64,000 nt of DNA. It comes from Palleronia pontilimi. Lineage in GTDB: Bacteria > Pseudomonadota > Alphaproteobacteria > Rhodobacterales > Rhodobacteraceae. This document shows, piece after piece, positions 1 to 7,038 of this stretch (the first letter of the stretch is position 1; each line of letters begins with the position of its first letter). The stretch is taken from contig NZ_JAEKPD010000014.1 of NCBI RefSeq assembly GCF_016412875.1, positions 1 to 64,000 on the forward strand, written 5' to 3'. The notes beneath the pieces were generated by a model that saw only the letters and a list, made by a program, of their open reading frames with translations, did not search any database and was not told where the DNA came from. A program made the position numbers and the translations under genes.

Positions 1-1
1 A

Positions 2-334
2 ACGGGACTGGTTCACCATAGCGACCGCGGCAGTCAGTATCTGTCCATCAAATACACCGAGCGCCTTGCCGAGGCCGGGATAGAACCCTCTGTGGGCAGC
101 GTCGGTGACAGCTACGACAATGCCTTGGCCGAGACGATCAACGGGCTGTTCAAGGCCGAGGTCATCCATCGCCGCGGTCCGTGGCGCAGCTTCGAGGCCG
201 TCGAATACGCGACCCTGGAATGGGTGGACTGGTTCAACAATCGACGCCTGCTCGAGCCCATCGGAAATGTCCCGCCCGCTGAAGCAGAGGCCAACTTCTA
301 CGCCGCTCTGGAAACTGAACCCATAGCCGCGTAA
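2..334 (+). CDS. IS3-family transposase OrfB, C-terminal part (partial)
   Basis: The frame is open from the first bases and gives 110 residues of a DDE integrase core (rve domain). It shows the HHSDRGSQY block, the SVGDSYDNALAETINGLFK block holding the last catalytic acidic residue, and the terminal WVDWFNNRRLLEPIGNVPP block typical of IS3 OrfB proteins. The enzyme catalyses cut-and-paste or copy-out transposition of its own element. The N-terminal half and OrfA lie upstream of the window, so I cannot say whether it is functional. A possible inverted repeat follows the stop within 15 bp. Confidence 0.9.
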   Translation, partial: TGLVHHSDRGSQYLSIKYTERLAEAGIEPSVGSVGDSYDNALAETINGLFKAEVIHRRGPWRSFEAVEYATLEWVDWFNNRRLLEPIGNVPPAEAEANFYAALETEPIAA

Positions 335-346
335 CTAATCGCAATC

Positions 347-373
347 AGCCTCCGGCAAACCCGGCGCGGTTCA
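347..373 (-). repeat. Putative right terminal inverted repeat of the IS3-family element
   Basis: The minus-strand sequence starts TGAACCGCG and continues through CCGGGTTTGCCGGAGG. It sits directly after the transposase stop, where the right inverted repeat of an IS3 element is expected. The matching left repeat is not in the window. Confidence 0.6.
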
Positions 374-489
374 GACCGTAGACCGTAGCCCGACCTAAGA
401 CTAGTTCCCTGGCGCTTGCAGTAGTACTCATGCCCGGAACCCTCAGTTCTCGAACCTTGGCATCGTTCGAAATCTTGGGGCGTCCCCTC

Positions 490-705
490 TTACCGTTTGT
501 TGGCCCGAGTCTTGGCGATACCTACTGCCTGGCGCTTTCGGATAATGTTCCGCCCAAAGTAACCGCGGGCCCCCATCATCTGAAGCCGCAGGTTGGCAGA
601 GGCATTATCGGAGATTCGGTAGAGGCCAGTACACATCTGCCTTCCAGTCGAAATGTAAGGGCCACAAAGAGTAACGCGATCGCCCGTGCCAGCGTACGCG
701 ATCAT
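490..705 (-). CDS. Hypothetical 71-aa ORF, doubtful
   Basis: A 71-residue basic frame with no family I recognise. Its ATG lies in the loop of the inverted repeat at 688-720, and I see no clear Shine-Dalgarno. It could be a remnant of a gene broken by the nearby IS, or a chance frame. Nothing in the neighbouring cynS gene requires it. Confidence 0.2.
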   Translation of the reverse strand: MIAYAGTGDRVTLCGPYISTGRQMCTGLYRISDNASANLRLQMMGARGYFGRNIIRKRQAVGIAKTRANKR

Positions 706-720
706 GTTCCGTACGCTGGC
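688..720. repeat. Perfect 10-bp inverted repeat, 13-nt loop
   Basis: GCCAGCGTAC at 688-697 is mirrored by GTACGCTGGC at 711-720. No T tract follows on either strand within about 10 nt, so a classical terminator is not convincing. It lies 55 bp past the cynS stop and could mark the mRNA 3' end of the cyanate operon. Confidence 0.45.
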
Positions 721-774
721 GTCGGCTGGGCATCGTTGTATCAGACGGCCACGACCTCCACTCGAAAGGCCGCG

Positions 775-1245
775 CTACCAGGAGTTGTAGGCCAGGTACT
801 TGCCGGACATCTCGACCTTCACGCGGTCGCCTTTTTCGTGCGGCACGCGGGTCACCGACATGTCGAAGTCGATGGCCGACATGATGCCGGTGCCGAACTT
901 CTCTTCGACCAGCGCCTTGAGCGTCGGACCGTAGACGCCGACGATTTCGTAGAAGCGATAGATGCAGGGATCGGTCGGGACGGATTGTTCCCAGACCTTC
1001 GTGGGCGGCTCGTTCAGCACGCTGGCGGCTTCTTGCGGCAGGCCCATGGCGCTGACCAGAGCCTCGGCCTTGTCCTTCGGGAAGGCGTTCATGCCCATGC
1101 AGGCCGAGTGGGTCCAGACCGGCGACATGCCGATCGCCTCGGCGATGCCCTCCCAGGTCATGCCAGCCTGTTTCTTGGCCGACAGGATCATCAGGGTGAC
1201 GTCTTCCTTGGTCATCATGGTGGGAACCTCATAACTGTCTTTCAC
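775..1245 (-). CDS. cynS: Cyanate hydratase (cyanase)
   Basis: Cyanase converts cyanate plus bicarbonate to ammonia and CO2 (via carbamate), so it detoxifies cyanate and releases assimilable nitrogen. The product is 156 aa, the same length as the E. coli enzyme. The N-terminal helical domain is followed by the catalytic C-terminal domain. The active-site residues appear as R97 and E100 (YRFYE) and S123 (IMSAIDF), matching R96, E99 and S122 of E. coli. I chose the GTG start at 1245 because AGGAGG lies 7 nt upstream; an ATG ten codons later would lose that site. It is the last gene of an NrtABD-type ABC operon running from 4930, which is why that transporter is read as a cyanate importer. Confidence 0.93.
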   Translation of the reverse strand: MKDSYEVPTMMTKEDVTLMILSAKKQAGMTWEGIAEAIGMSPVWTHSACMGMNAFPKDKAEALVSAMGLPQEAASVLNEPPTKVWEQSVPTDPCIYRFYEIVGVYGPTLKALVEEKFGTGIMSAIDFDMSVTRVPHEKGDRVKVEMSGKYLAYNSW

Positions 1246-1292
1246 GTGTTGTCCTCCTTGTCGTTTTGGGGGTGCGGGATGGGGTGGCAAAG

Positions 1293-1772
1293 CTAGAGGC
1301 CGAGCTCCGTCAGGCCCGGATGTCCCTCGGGCCGCGGGCCGTGCGGCCAGTGGAACAGGCGGTCCTGCGCGTCGATCGGGACGTCGTTGATGGATGCATG
1401 GCGCACGGCCATGTGGCCGCTGTCGCTGAATTCCCAGTTCTCGTTGCCATGGGCGCGGAACCACTGGCCCGCCGTGTCGTGCCATTCGTAGCAGAAGCGC
1501 ACGGCGATGCGGCTGGCGTCGTGGGCCCAGATTTCCTTGATCAGCCGATAGCCGTTCTCCTTCTGCCACTTGTCGGTCAGGAACGCCTCGACCTCGGCAC
1601 GGCCGTTCAGGAACGTGTCGCGGTTGCGCCAGCGCGTGTCGGGCGTGTAGGCCAACGCCACCTTTTGCGGATCACGGGTGTTCCAGGCATCTTCGGCCAT
1701 GCGCACCTTGCGGACGGCGTCTTCGAAGCTGAAGGGCGGCAGCGGCGGGCGTTCGGGGGAGTTCGGAGTCAT
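1293..1772 (-). CDS. DUF1348 family, NTF2-like fold protein
   Basis: A 159-aa protein of the DUF1348 (SnoaL/NTF2-like) type. Recognisable blocks are [45 protein letters not shown] and [12 protein letters not shown]. The family has no firmly established reaction; its cone-shaped NTF2 fold often houses small-molecule enzymes. It lies 12 bp after cynD and about 50 bp before cynS in the same direction. Co-transcription with cyanate genes suggests an accessory role in cyanate or nitrile metabolism, but that is inference. Confidence 0.85.
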   Translation of the reverse strand: MTPNSPERPPLPPFSFEDAVRKVRMAEDAWNTRDPQKVALAYTPDTRWRNRDTFLNGRAEVEAFLTDKWQKENGYRLIKEIWAHDASRIAVRFCYEWHDTAGQWFRAHGNENWEFSDSGHMAVRHASINDVPIDAQDRLFHWPHGPRPEGHPGLTELGL

Positions 1773-1784
1773 GGCAATGCACCG

Positions 1785-2690
1785 TCAGTCGTTCACCGCC
1801 CGTAAGGGCGGGGCGGTTTCGGGATCGGCCTCCGCCGCGGCGGTCTTGTCGATGCGCACGGGGGTGGGCCGCTGTTCGGCCCCGTCGCCCTGTTGCCCCG
1901 CCAGCTCTTTCGAGCGCAGGCCGAGGAAATGCACCAGGTGGTTGCGGATCGCATAGTAGTTGGGATGTTCGACGATCTCGGTCCGGTTGCGGGGCCGCGG
2001 GATCGTGATCTCGACCGATTCCGACACCCGCGCGAACGGTCCGTTGGTCATCAGCAGGATGCGGTCGGCCAGCAGGATCGCCTCGTCTATGTCGTGGGTG
2101 ATCATGAACACGGTCTGCTCCGTGCCGCCCCAGATCTTCAGCAGCTCGTCCTGGATGGTGCCGCGGGTCAGCGCGTCCAGCGCGCCGAACGGCTCGTCCA
2201 GCAGCAAGAGCTTGGGGTGGTTGGCGAAGGCCCGCGCGATGGACACGCGCTGGCGCATCCCGCCCGACAGCTGCGACGGCTTGCGGTGCACCACGTCACC
2301 TTCGAGCCCCACCATGGCCAGGTACTTGCGGGCGTGGGCCTCGACCTCGGATTTCGTCCAGCCCGGCTCGCGCGCCTTGACGCCGAAGGTGACGTTCTTC
2401 AGCGTCGACAGCCACGGCAGCAGCGAATAGTTCTGGAAGACCACGCCGCGGTCCAGCGACGGGCCCGAGATCTCGGCCCCGTCCATCGTCACCGCGCCCG
2501 ACGTGGGCTCGGCCAGGCCCGCGAGGATGTTCATGATCGTCGACTTGCCGCAGCCCGAATGGCCCAGGATGCAGACGAATTCGCCCTGTTCGATGCCGAA
2601 GCTGGCGTTTTCGAAGACGGTCAGGGTGCCGCCCTGCCCGTCCGGAAATTGCTGGGTCAGCCGGTCGATGCTGAGAAACGGTTTTGACAT
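1785..2690 (-). CDS. cynD: Nitrate/cyanate-type ABC transporter, ATP-binding protein
   Basis: A 301-aa ATPase of the NrtD/SsuB/TauB class that would power import through the permease encoded just upstream. Walker A GHSGCGKST is at 43-51, the signature LSGGMRQR at 141-148, and Walker B LLLLDEP at 161-167 with the H-loop at ITHDIDE. The C-terminal tail of about 60 residues after HPNYYAIRNHLVHFL is typical of NrtD/CynD. The ATG at 2690 has AGAGG upstream. The gene is 11 bp downstream of the permease, and the cynS linkage favours cyanate over nitrate as substrate. Confidence 0.85.
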   Translation of the reverse strand: MSKPFLSIDRLTQQFPDGQGGTLTVFENASFGIEQGEFVCILGHSGCGKSTIMNILAGLAEPTSGAVTMDGAEISGPSLDRGVVFQNYSLLPWLSTLKNVTFGVKAREPGWTKSEVEAHARKYLAMVGLEGDVVHRKPSQLSGGMRQRVSIARAFANHPKLLLLDEPFGALDALTRGTIQDELLKIWGGTEQTVFMITHDIDEAILLADRILLMTNGPFARVSESVEITIPRPRNRTEIVEHPNYYAIRNHLVHFLGLRSKELAGQQGDGAEQRPTPVRIDKTAAAEADPETAPPLRAVND

Positions 2691-2701
2691 GGAGCCTCTT
2701 T

Positions 2702-3538
2702 CTATTCCGCGTAGGCGACGGCGCGCTGCAGGAAGCCGAAGGCGGCATCCAGCAGCATCCCGACGACGCCGATCATGAGGATCGAGAAGATGACCGAGGT
2801 CAGGTCGAGGTTGTTCCACTCGTTCCAGACGTAGTAGCCGATGCCGGTGCCCCCGACGAGCATCTCGGCGGCCACGATCACCAGCCACGCGATGCCGATG
2901 GAGATCCGCATGCCCGTGACGATGGTCGGCGCGGCGGCGGGCAGGATCACCGTGAACGCGGTGCGCAAGCTTCCCAGCTCGTGGGTGCGCGCGACGTTGA
3001 CCCAGTCCTTGCGGACCCCCGCGACACCGAAGGCCGTGTTCAGCAGCATCGGCCAGATCGAGCAGATGAAGATGACGAAGATCGCTGACGCTTCGCTGTC
3101 CTGGATGATGAACAGCGCCAGCGGCATCCATGCCAGCGGCGAGATCGGGCGCAGCACCTGGATGAACGGGTTGAACGCCTTGTAGGCGACCTGGCTCATC
3201 CCGATCAGGAAGCCCAGCGGGATCGCGACGACAGCGGCCAGGACGTATCCCGTCAGCACGCGGTAGATCGAATAGCCGATCTGGATGCCGATGCCCTTGT
3301 CGTTGGGACCGGCGTCATAGAACGGGTCGGACAGCTGTTCCCACGCCTTGGACAGGACCTGGCTGGGCGGCGGCACGCCCGCCTTGGGTTGCCCGCCGCC
3401 GGTCAGCCGTTCGTATTCGGTCAGTTCCCCGACGGCCTTCTGGGCGGGGATCACGGATTCCCAGATCAGAAGACCGACGACCAGCATCACCACCGACAGG
3501 ATCGCCGCGCGCTGGTTTACGGAAAGATTGTCCAGCAT
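2702..3538 (-). CDS. cynB: Nitrate/cyanate-type ABC transporter, permease
   Basis: A 278-aa inner-membrane permease of the NrtB/CynB family (BPD_transp_1 fold). A first membrane segment at about 13-30 is followed by a periplasmic stretch. The core then carries the conserved blocks INPFIQVLRPISPLAWMPL-like (here FNPFIQVLRPISPLAWMPLA) and, near the C-terminus, AWLVIVAAEMLVGGTGIGYY, which contacts the ATPase. It starts 3 bp after the binding-protein stop, showing tight operon coupling. The second NrtB paralogue at 14827 belongs to the nitrate operon. Confidence 0.86.
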   Translation of the reverse strand: MLDNLSVNQRAAILSVVMLVVGLLIWESVIPAQKAVGELTEYERLTGGGQPKAGVPPPSQVLSKAWEQLSDPFYDAGPNDKGIGIQIGYSIYRVLTGYVLAAVVAIPLGFLIGMSQVAYKAFNPFIQVLRPISPLAWMPLALFIIQDSEASAIFVIFICSIWPMLLNTAFGVAGVRKDWVNVARTHELGSLRTAFTVILPAAAPTIVTGMRISIGIAWLVIVAAEMLVGGTGIGYYVWNEWNNLDLTSVIFSILMIGVVGMLLDAAFGFLQRAVAYAE

Positions 3539-3541
3539 GGA

Positions 3542-4930
3542 TCAGCCCTTTCCGATGGCGAAGCTCGACACGTATTCCGCGGCCATTTCCGGATCGAAGG
3601 TCTTGCCCATGATGGTGTGGGATTTGTAGGTGACGTCCGGCGCAGTGTAGCCCAGGTCCTCCATCACCTTCTTGGCGTCGGCGGCCAGATAGACCTGCTC
3701 GGCCACGCCCTTGTAGTCCACGTCGCCTTCGATATAGCCCCAGCGCTTCATCTGGGTCAGGATCCACACCCCCATCGAGTGCCAGGGGAAGGGATCGAAG
3801 TCGATGCGGTCGGGCACCTGCTGCACCTCGCCCAGGCCGTCGGCATAGGTGCCGGTCAGCACCTGTTCGATCACCGTCACGGGCTGGTTCAGGTAGTTGG
3901 TCGGCGCGATGGCTTCCGAGATTTCCTTGCGGTTTTCGGCCTGCGAGGCGTATTGCGTCGCGTCGATGATCGACTTCAGCAGCGCGCCATAGGTGTTGGG
4001 CAGCTCGGTCGCGAAGGACAGGGGCGCCGCGAAGGCGCAGCAGGGATGCCCTTCCCAGATTTCCTTGGTCAGGACGTGGATGAAGCCGATGCCTTCGTAG
4101 ACCGCGCGCTGGTTGAACGGGTCCGGCGACAGGTAGCCGTCCAGGTTTCCGGCGCGCAGGTTGGCGACCATTTCGGGCGGCGGCACGACGCGGATCTGGA
4201 TGTCCACGTCCGGGTCCAGCCCGAATTCGGCCACGTAATAGCGCAGCAAAAAATTGTGCATCGAGTATTCGAACGGCACCCCGAAGGTGAAGCCCTTCCA
4301 CTGCGCCGGGTCGCGCTTGTCCATGTGTTCGTTGGACAGCACGATGGCCTGGCCGTTGATGTTCTCGACCGCGGGCATGATGTAGGGCTCGGCCACCGAG
4401 CCTGCGCCCAGCGTCATCGCCAGCGGCATGGGCGTCAGCATGTGCGACGCGTCGTATTCACCCGCCAGCGACTTGTCGCGGGCCACGGCCCAACCGGCCG
4501 TCTTGATGACTTGCGCGTTCAGGCCGTAGCGCTCGTAGAAGCCCAGCGGCTGGGCCATGATGATCGGCGTGGCGCAGGTGATCGGCACGAAGCCGATGTT
4601 CAGATCGGTTTTTTCGGGGGGGCCGAGATTGTCCAGAATGGCGGCCTTGGCCTGATCCATGGGGAAGACGGACGCCAAAGCCGCGGCGACCGTGCCGCCG
4701 CCCAGCATCCCCATGAACGACCGCCGTCCGATATCGCTGTGACCGAACACGGACCGGACCACGGCGCTTTCGACCGCGCGTTGCAGCATGTCTTCCGACG
4801 ACATCTGCAGCGGCTCGCGATGGCGGGCGTCGTGGCCGTGGCCGGACGCGCAGCCGTCGCAGCCGCAATCGGCGCCATGCCGCAGATCGGTCTTGTCCGA
4901 GAACGGATTTCCAAGGCTCTTCGTCGTCAT
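3542..4930 (-). CDS. cynA: Nitrate/cyanate-type ABC substrate-binding protein with Tat signal and Cys/His-rich leader
   Basis: A 462-aa periplasmic binding protein of the NrtA/CmpA/CynA family. The binding domain starts near residue 110 with the typical DLNIGFVPITCATPIIMAQ block and ends with the WILTQMKRWGY region. It is unusual in having a long N-terminus: a Cys/His-rich stretch at about 18-40 (HGADCGCDGCASGHGHDARH), then GRRSFMGMLGG at about 67, which looks like a twin-arginine export signal deep inside the protein. The ATG at 4930 has GGGGAAAA in front; an upstream ATG at 5002 would add 24 residues and run into the regulatory site. It heads the cyanate operon, which is its best substrate clue. 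Confidence 0.85.
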   Translation of the reverse strand: MTTKSLGNPFSDKTDLRHGADCGCDGCASGHGHDARHREPLQMSSEDMLQRAVESAVVRSVFGHSDIGRRSFMGMLGGGTVAAALASVFPMDQAKAAILDNLGPPEKTDLNIGFVPITCATPIIMAQPLGFYERYGLNAQVIKTAGWAVARDKSLAGEYDASHMLTPMPLAMTLGAGSVAEPYIMPAVENINGQAIVLSNEHMDKRDPAQWKGFTFGVPFEYSMHNFLLRYYVAEFGLDPDVDIQIRVVPPPEMVANLRAGNLDGYLSPDPFNQRAVYEGIGFIHVLTKEIWEGHPCCAFAAPLSFATELPNTYGALLKSIIDATQYASQAENRKEISEAIAPTNYLNQPVTVIEQVLTGTYADGLGEVQQVPDRIDFDPFPWHSMGVWILTQMKRWGYIEGDVDYKGVAEQVYLAADAKKVMEDLGYTAPDVTYKSHTIMGKTFDPEMAAEYVSSFAIGKG

Positions 4931-4995
4931 CGTTTTCCCCTTTGTGCCAAGCGTTAACCAAATGCTGACAGCGGAAAGCACCGGGCGGAAGTGGA

Positions 4996-5012
4996 TGCGC
5001 AATATTTGTGCA
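4996..5012. promoter_or_regulatory. NtrC-box-like operator upstream of the cyanate operon
   Basis: TGCGCAATATTTGTGCA matches the enterobacterial NtrC consensus TGCACCATATTGGTGCA at 14 of 17 positions. It lies 66 bp upstream of the cynA start. The same arms (TGCGC-N7-GTGCA) recur upstream of ureD at 62604-62620. The match was found by eye and is not experimentally supported. Confidence 0.6.
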
Positions 5013-5066
5013 GCGCATAAATCCCATTTAATTCAAATATTTACTGAGCCCTCGCCGCGGTGGGTT

Positions 5067-5089
5067 TTACGAAAAGTCGTAACTTACGA
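5067..5089. promoter_or_regulatory. Three TTACGA half-sites, candidate operator for the divergent regulator
   Basis: TTACGA (5067-5072), its inverse TCGTAA (5077-5082) and TTACGA again (5084-5089) lie 45-67 bp upstream of the regulator start, in the cyn/regulator intergenic region. Alternating inverted half-sites suggest a protein-binding site. Autoregulation by the AAA+ regulator is a guess. Confidence 0.45.
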
Positions 5090-5133
5090 TATTTCGTTCC
5101 CGCGTGCTGCGTCGCGGCACTAGGCTCGTGCCC

Positions 5134-6990
5134 ATGACGATCGATCTGCTCCACACCGATTCCCTTTTGCAGGCTTTCCCGGACGCGGCGCTCGTCCTGG
5201 ACTTGAGCCGGGACCGCGTCGTTCGATGGAACCGGCACGCGGCGGACCTGCTGGCGGGCAGTCCAGATGCGCCTGCCCTGCCCTTTTCCAGCTACCTGGG
5301 AAGCGCGCTGCCGCAATTCGTCGTCTTCATCGACGAGGTCGATTATCGCGGCGAAGGCTGGAGCCGGGATGTCGCCCTGCGCTCCGAAGACGGCCGCACG
5401 CTGAGATGCGAGATCAGGGCAGCGCCCGTTGCGGGCAAACAGGGCTGGATCATCCTGACGCTCACCGACCTGAGCGCGCTGGAACGCCGGGCCGAACTGG
5501 CGGCCCTGGCCGAAACCTTTCGCGCCGGTCTGCTGGAATGGAAGCGCACCGAAAGCTTCTTCGCCGAGCTCGAGCGGCAGAACCAACTGATCCTGAACGC
5601 CGCCGGGGAAGGGATCTACGGCGTCAACGCCGAGGGCAAGACCACCTTCGTCAACCGCGCCGCGCAAGAGATGCTGGGCTGGACCACCGAGGATCTGCTG
5701 GGCAACGATATCCATTCAATCATCCACCATCACCATCTCAACGGTGAGGTCTATCCATCCCAGCAATGCCCGATCTACCGCTCGTTCCGGTTCGAGCAGG
5801 TCAACCGCATCGAGGACGAGGTGTTCTGGCGAAAGGACGGCAAACCGATCCGCGTCGAATACGTCTCGACCCCGATCTACGACCAGCGGGTGCTCGCGGG
5901 CGCCGTGGTGATCTTCCGCGATATCACCGAGCGCAAGGAAAACGAGCGCAAGCTGCGCGATGCCCTGGCCCAGGTGGCCGCCCTGCGCGACCGGCTGGAG
6001 GAAGAAAATGCCTACCTGCAGGAAGCCATCACGTCAGAGCGCGCGCATCACGCCATCATCGGAACCTCGCCCGCCATCAAGCAGATCCTCATGCGCATCG
6101 ATTTAGTGGCGGGCACCGATGCGACGGTCCTCATATCGGGCGAGACGGGCACCGGGAAGTCGCTGGTCGCGACCGAGATCCACAAGACCAGCCCCCGGGC
6201 GCGCAGGCCGCTGATCCACTTCAAGTGCAGCTCGGTCGCGCGCGAAGAGGTCGAGGCCGAGCTGTTCGGCCAGGTGCGCGGTGCGCCCGGCGGCGCGTCC
6301 CGCGACAAGGCGGGCAAGCTGGAACTGGCCCATGGCGGCACGTTGTTCCTGGACGATGTCGAGGAACTGCCGCTCGAGATCCAGGGCAAGCTGCTGGCCA
6401 GCCTGCAGAACAAGACGGTCAAACGGCTGGGCGACACGCGCGAGAAGCCCGTGGATATCCGCGTCATCGCCTCGACGTCGTTGACGGATGCGCAGGCGCG
6501 GCGCGGGCATCGCATCCGGGACGATCTGTACCTGTTCCTGAACGTCTTCCCGATCACCTGCGTGCCCCTGCGCGAGCGGCCGGAAGATATCCCGCTTCTG
6601 GCCGATCACCTGTTGAAGATCGTCTGCCGCAGGCTGAACAGGCCGGTCCGGGTTCTGACCGAGCGGGTCGTGCTGCAGCTTCAAGCCTACGACTGGCCCG
6701 GCAACCTGCGCGAGCTGCACAACGTCATGGAACGGGCGGCGATCGTGTCGCGGGACACGAAACTGGTGATCGAGCTGGGCGAAACCGCGTCGAGCCTTCA
6801 GGCGCACACGGCCTTCCTGACCGAAGCGCAGATGCAGGAGCTGTCGCGCAGGAACCTGGTGGCAGTCCTGCGGGAAACGGGTGGCCGGGTCTCGGGTGAC
6901 GCGGGTGCCGCCGCGCTGCTCGGCGTCAAGCCGACCACGCTCTATTCCCGCGTCAAGGCGTTCGGGATCTCGGACACCGACTGGACCTGA
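5134..6990 (+). CDS. PAS-AAA+-HTH transcriptional regulator, divergent GAFTGA loop
   Basis: A 618-aa NtrC/NifA-class regulator. An N-terminal PAS-like region (about 5-110) is followed by a clear PAS domain with PAC (about 145-275, ending VIFRDITERKENE), a coiled-coil linker, the AAA+ domain (about 305-540) and a Fis-type HTH at the end (GAAALLGVKPTTLYSRVKAF). Walker A GETGTGKS is intact at about 335. The sigma-54 contact motif GAFTGA reads GAPGGA at about 382, and Walker B reads LFLDDVEEL where most relatives have LFLDE. The ATG at 5134 was preferred to one 30 nt upstream. It diverges from cynA and may control it. Some alphaproteobacterial NtrC proteins lacking GAFTGA act with the housekeeping sigma factor, so sigma-54 dependence should not be assumed. 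Confidence 0.88.
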   Translation: MTIDLLHTDSLLQAFPDAALVLDLSRDRVVRWNRHAADLLAGSPDAPALPFSSYLGSALPQFVVFIDEVDYRGEGWSRDVALRSEDGRTLRCEIRAAPVAGKQGWIILTLTDLSALERRAELAALAETFRAGLLEWKRTESFFAELERQNQLILNAAGEGIYGVNAEGKTTFVNRAAQEMLGWTTEDLLGNDIHSIIHHHHLNGEVYPSQQCPIYRSFRFEQVNRIEDEVFWRKDGKPIRVEYVSTPIYDQRVLAGAVVIFRDITERKENERKLRDALAQVAALRDRLEEENAYLQEAITSERAHHAIIGTSPAIKQILMRIDLVAGTDATVLISGETGTGKSLVATEIHKTSPRARRPLIHFKCSSVAREEVEAELFGQVRGAPGGASRDKAGKLELAHGGTLFLDDVEELPLEIQGKLLASLQNKTVKRLGDTREKPVDIRVIASTSLTDAQARRGHRIRDDLYLFLNVFPITCVPLRERPEDIPLLADHLLKIVCRRLNRPVRVLTERVVLQLQAYDWPGNLRELHNVMERAAIVSRDTKLVIELGETASSLQAHTAFLTEAQMQELSRRNLVAVLRETGGRVSGDAGAAALLGVKPTTLYSRVKAFGISDTDWT

Positions 6991-7005
6991 GCGGTCGTCG
7001 GCATG

Positions 7006-7031
7006 GGGCGGACCGGCAAGACGGTCCGCCC
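7006..7031. terminator. Bidirectional hairpin terminator between convergent genes
   Basis: GGGCGGACC (7006-7014) pairs with GGTCCGCCC (7023-7031) around an 8-nt loop, between the regulator stop (6990) and the TRAP permease stop (7039). The GC-rich 9-bp stem between convergent genes fits a shared terminator, although no long T tract follows. Confidence 0.6.
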
Positions 7032-7038
7032 GTGGGCC

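Larger units (their letters stand above)
1..373 (+). mobile_element. Right end of an IS3-family insertion sequence (5' part outside window)
   Basis: The window opens inside a transposase whose stop is at 334. A 27-nt stretch at 347-373 follows; read on the minus strand it begins TGAACCGCGCCGGGTTTGCC, which resembles the terminal inverted repeats of IS3-family elements. I infer that the element ends at 373. The left end and the target duplication lie outside the window, so completeness cannot be judged. Confidence 0.75.
374..774. other. Unassigned region between the IS end and cynS
   Basis: About 400 bp with no recognised gene. The only notable reading frame is 490-705 on the minus strand (71 aa), listed separately. 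The stretch contains a tandem AGACCGT AGACCGT at about 373-386 and a 10-bp perfect inverted repeat at 688-720. Both termini of this region look like debris next to an insertion sequence. Confidence 0.5.

Noticed and set aside
430-1296. A 288-residue plus-strand frame
   Set aside because: It runs antisense to cynS, which has catalytic residues and a good ribosome site. No domain was recognised.
2691-3131. N-terminal extension of the cynD frame into the permease gene
   Set aside because: The extra residues are a shadow of cynB; the family N-terminus and a ribosome site are at 2690.
775-4930. Assignment of the first NrtABD-type operon as a nitrate transporter
   Set aside because: cynS is in the operon and a full nitrate set with NasS/NasT lies at 11341-26306, so cyanate is more likely. 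Nitrate transport is not excluded.
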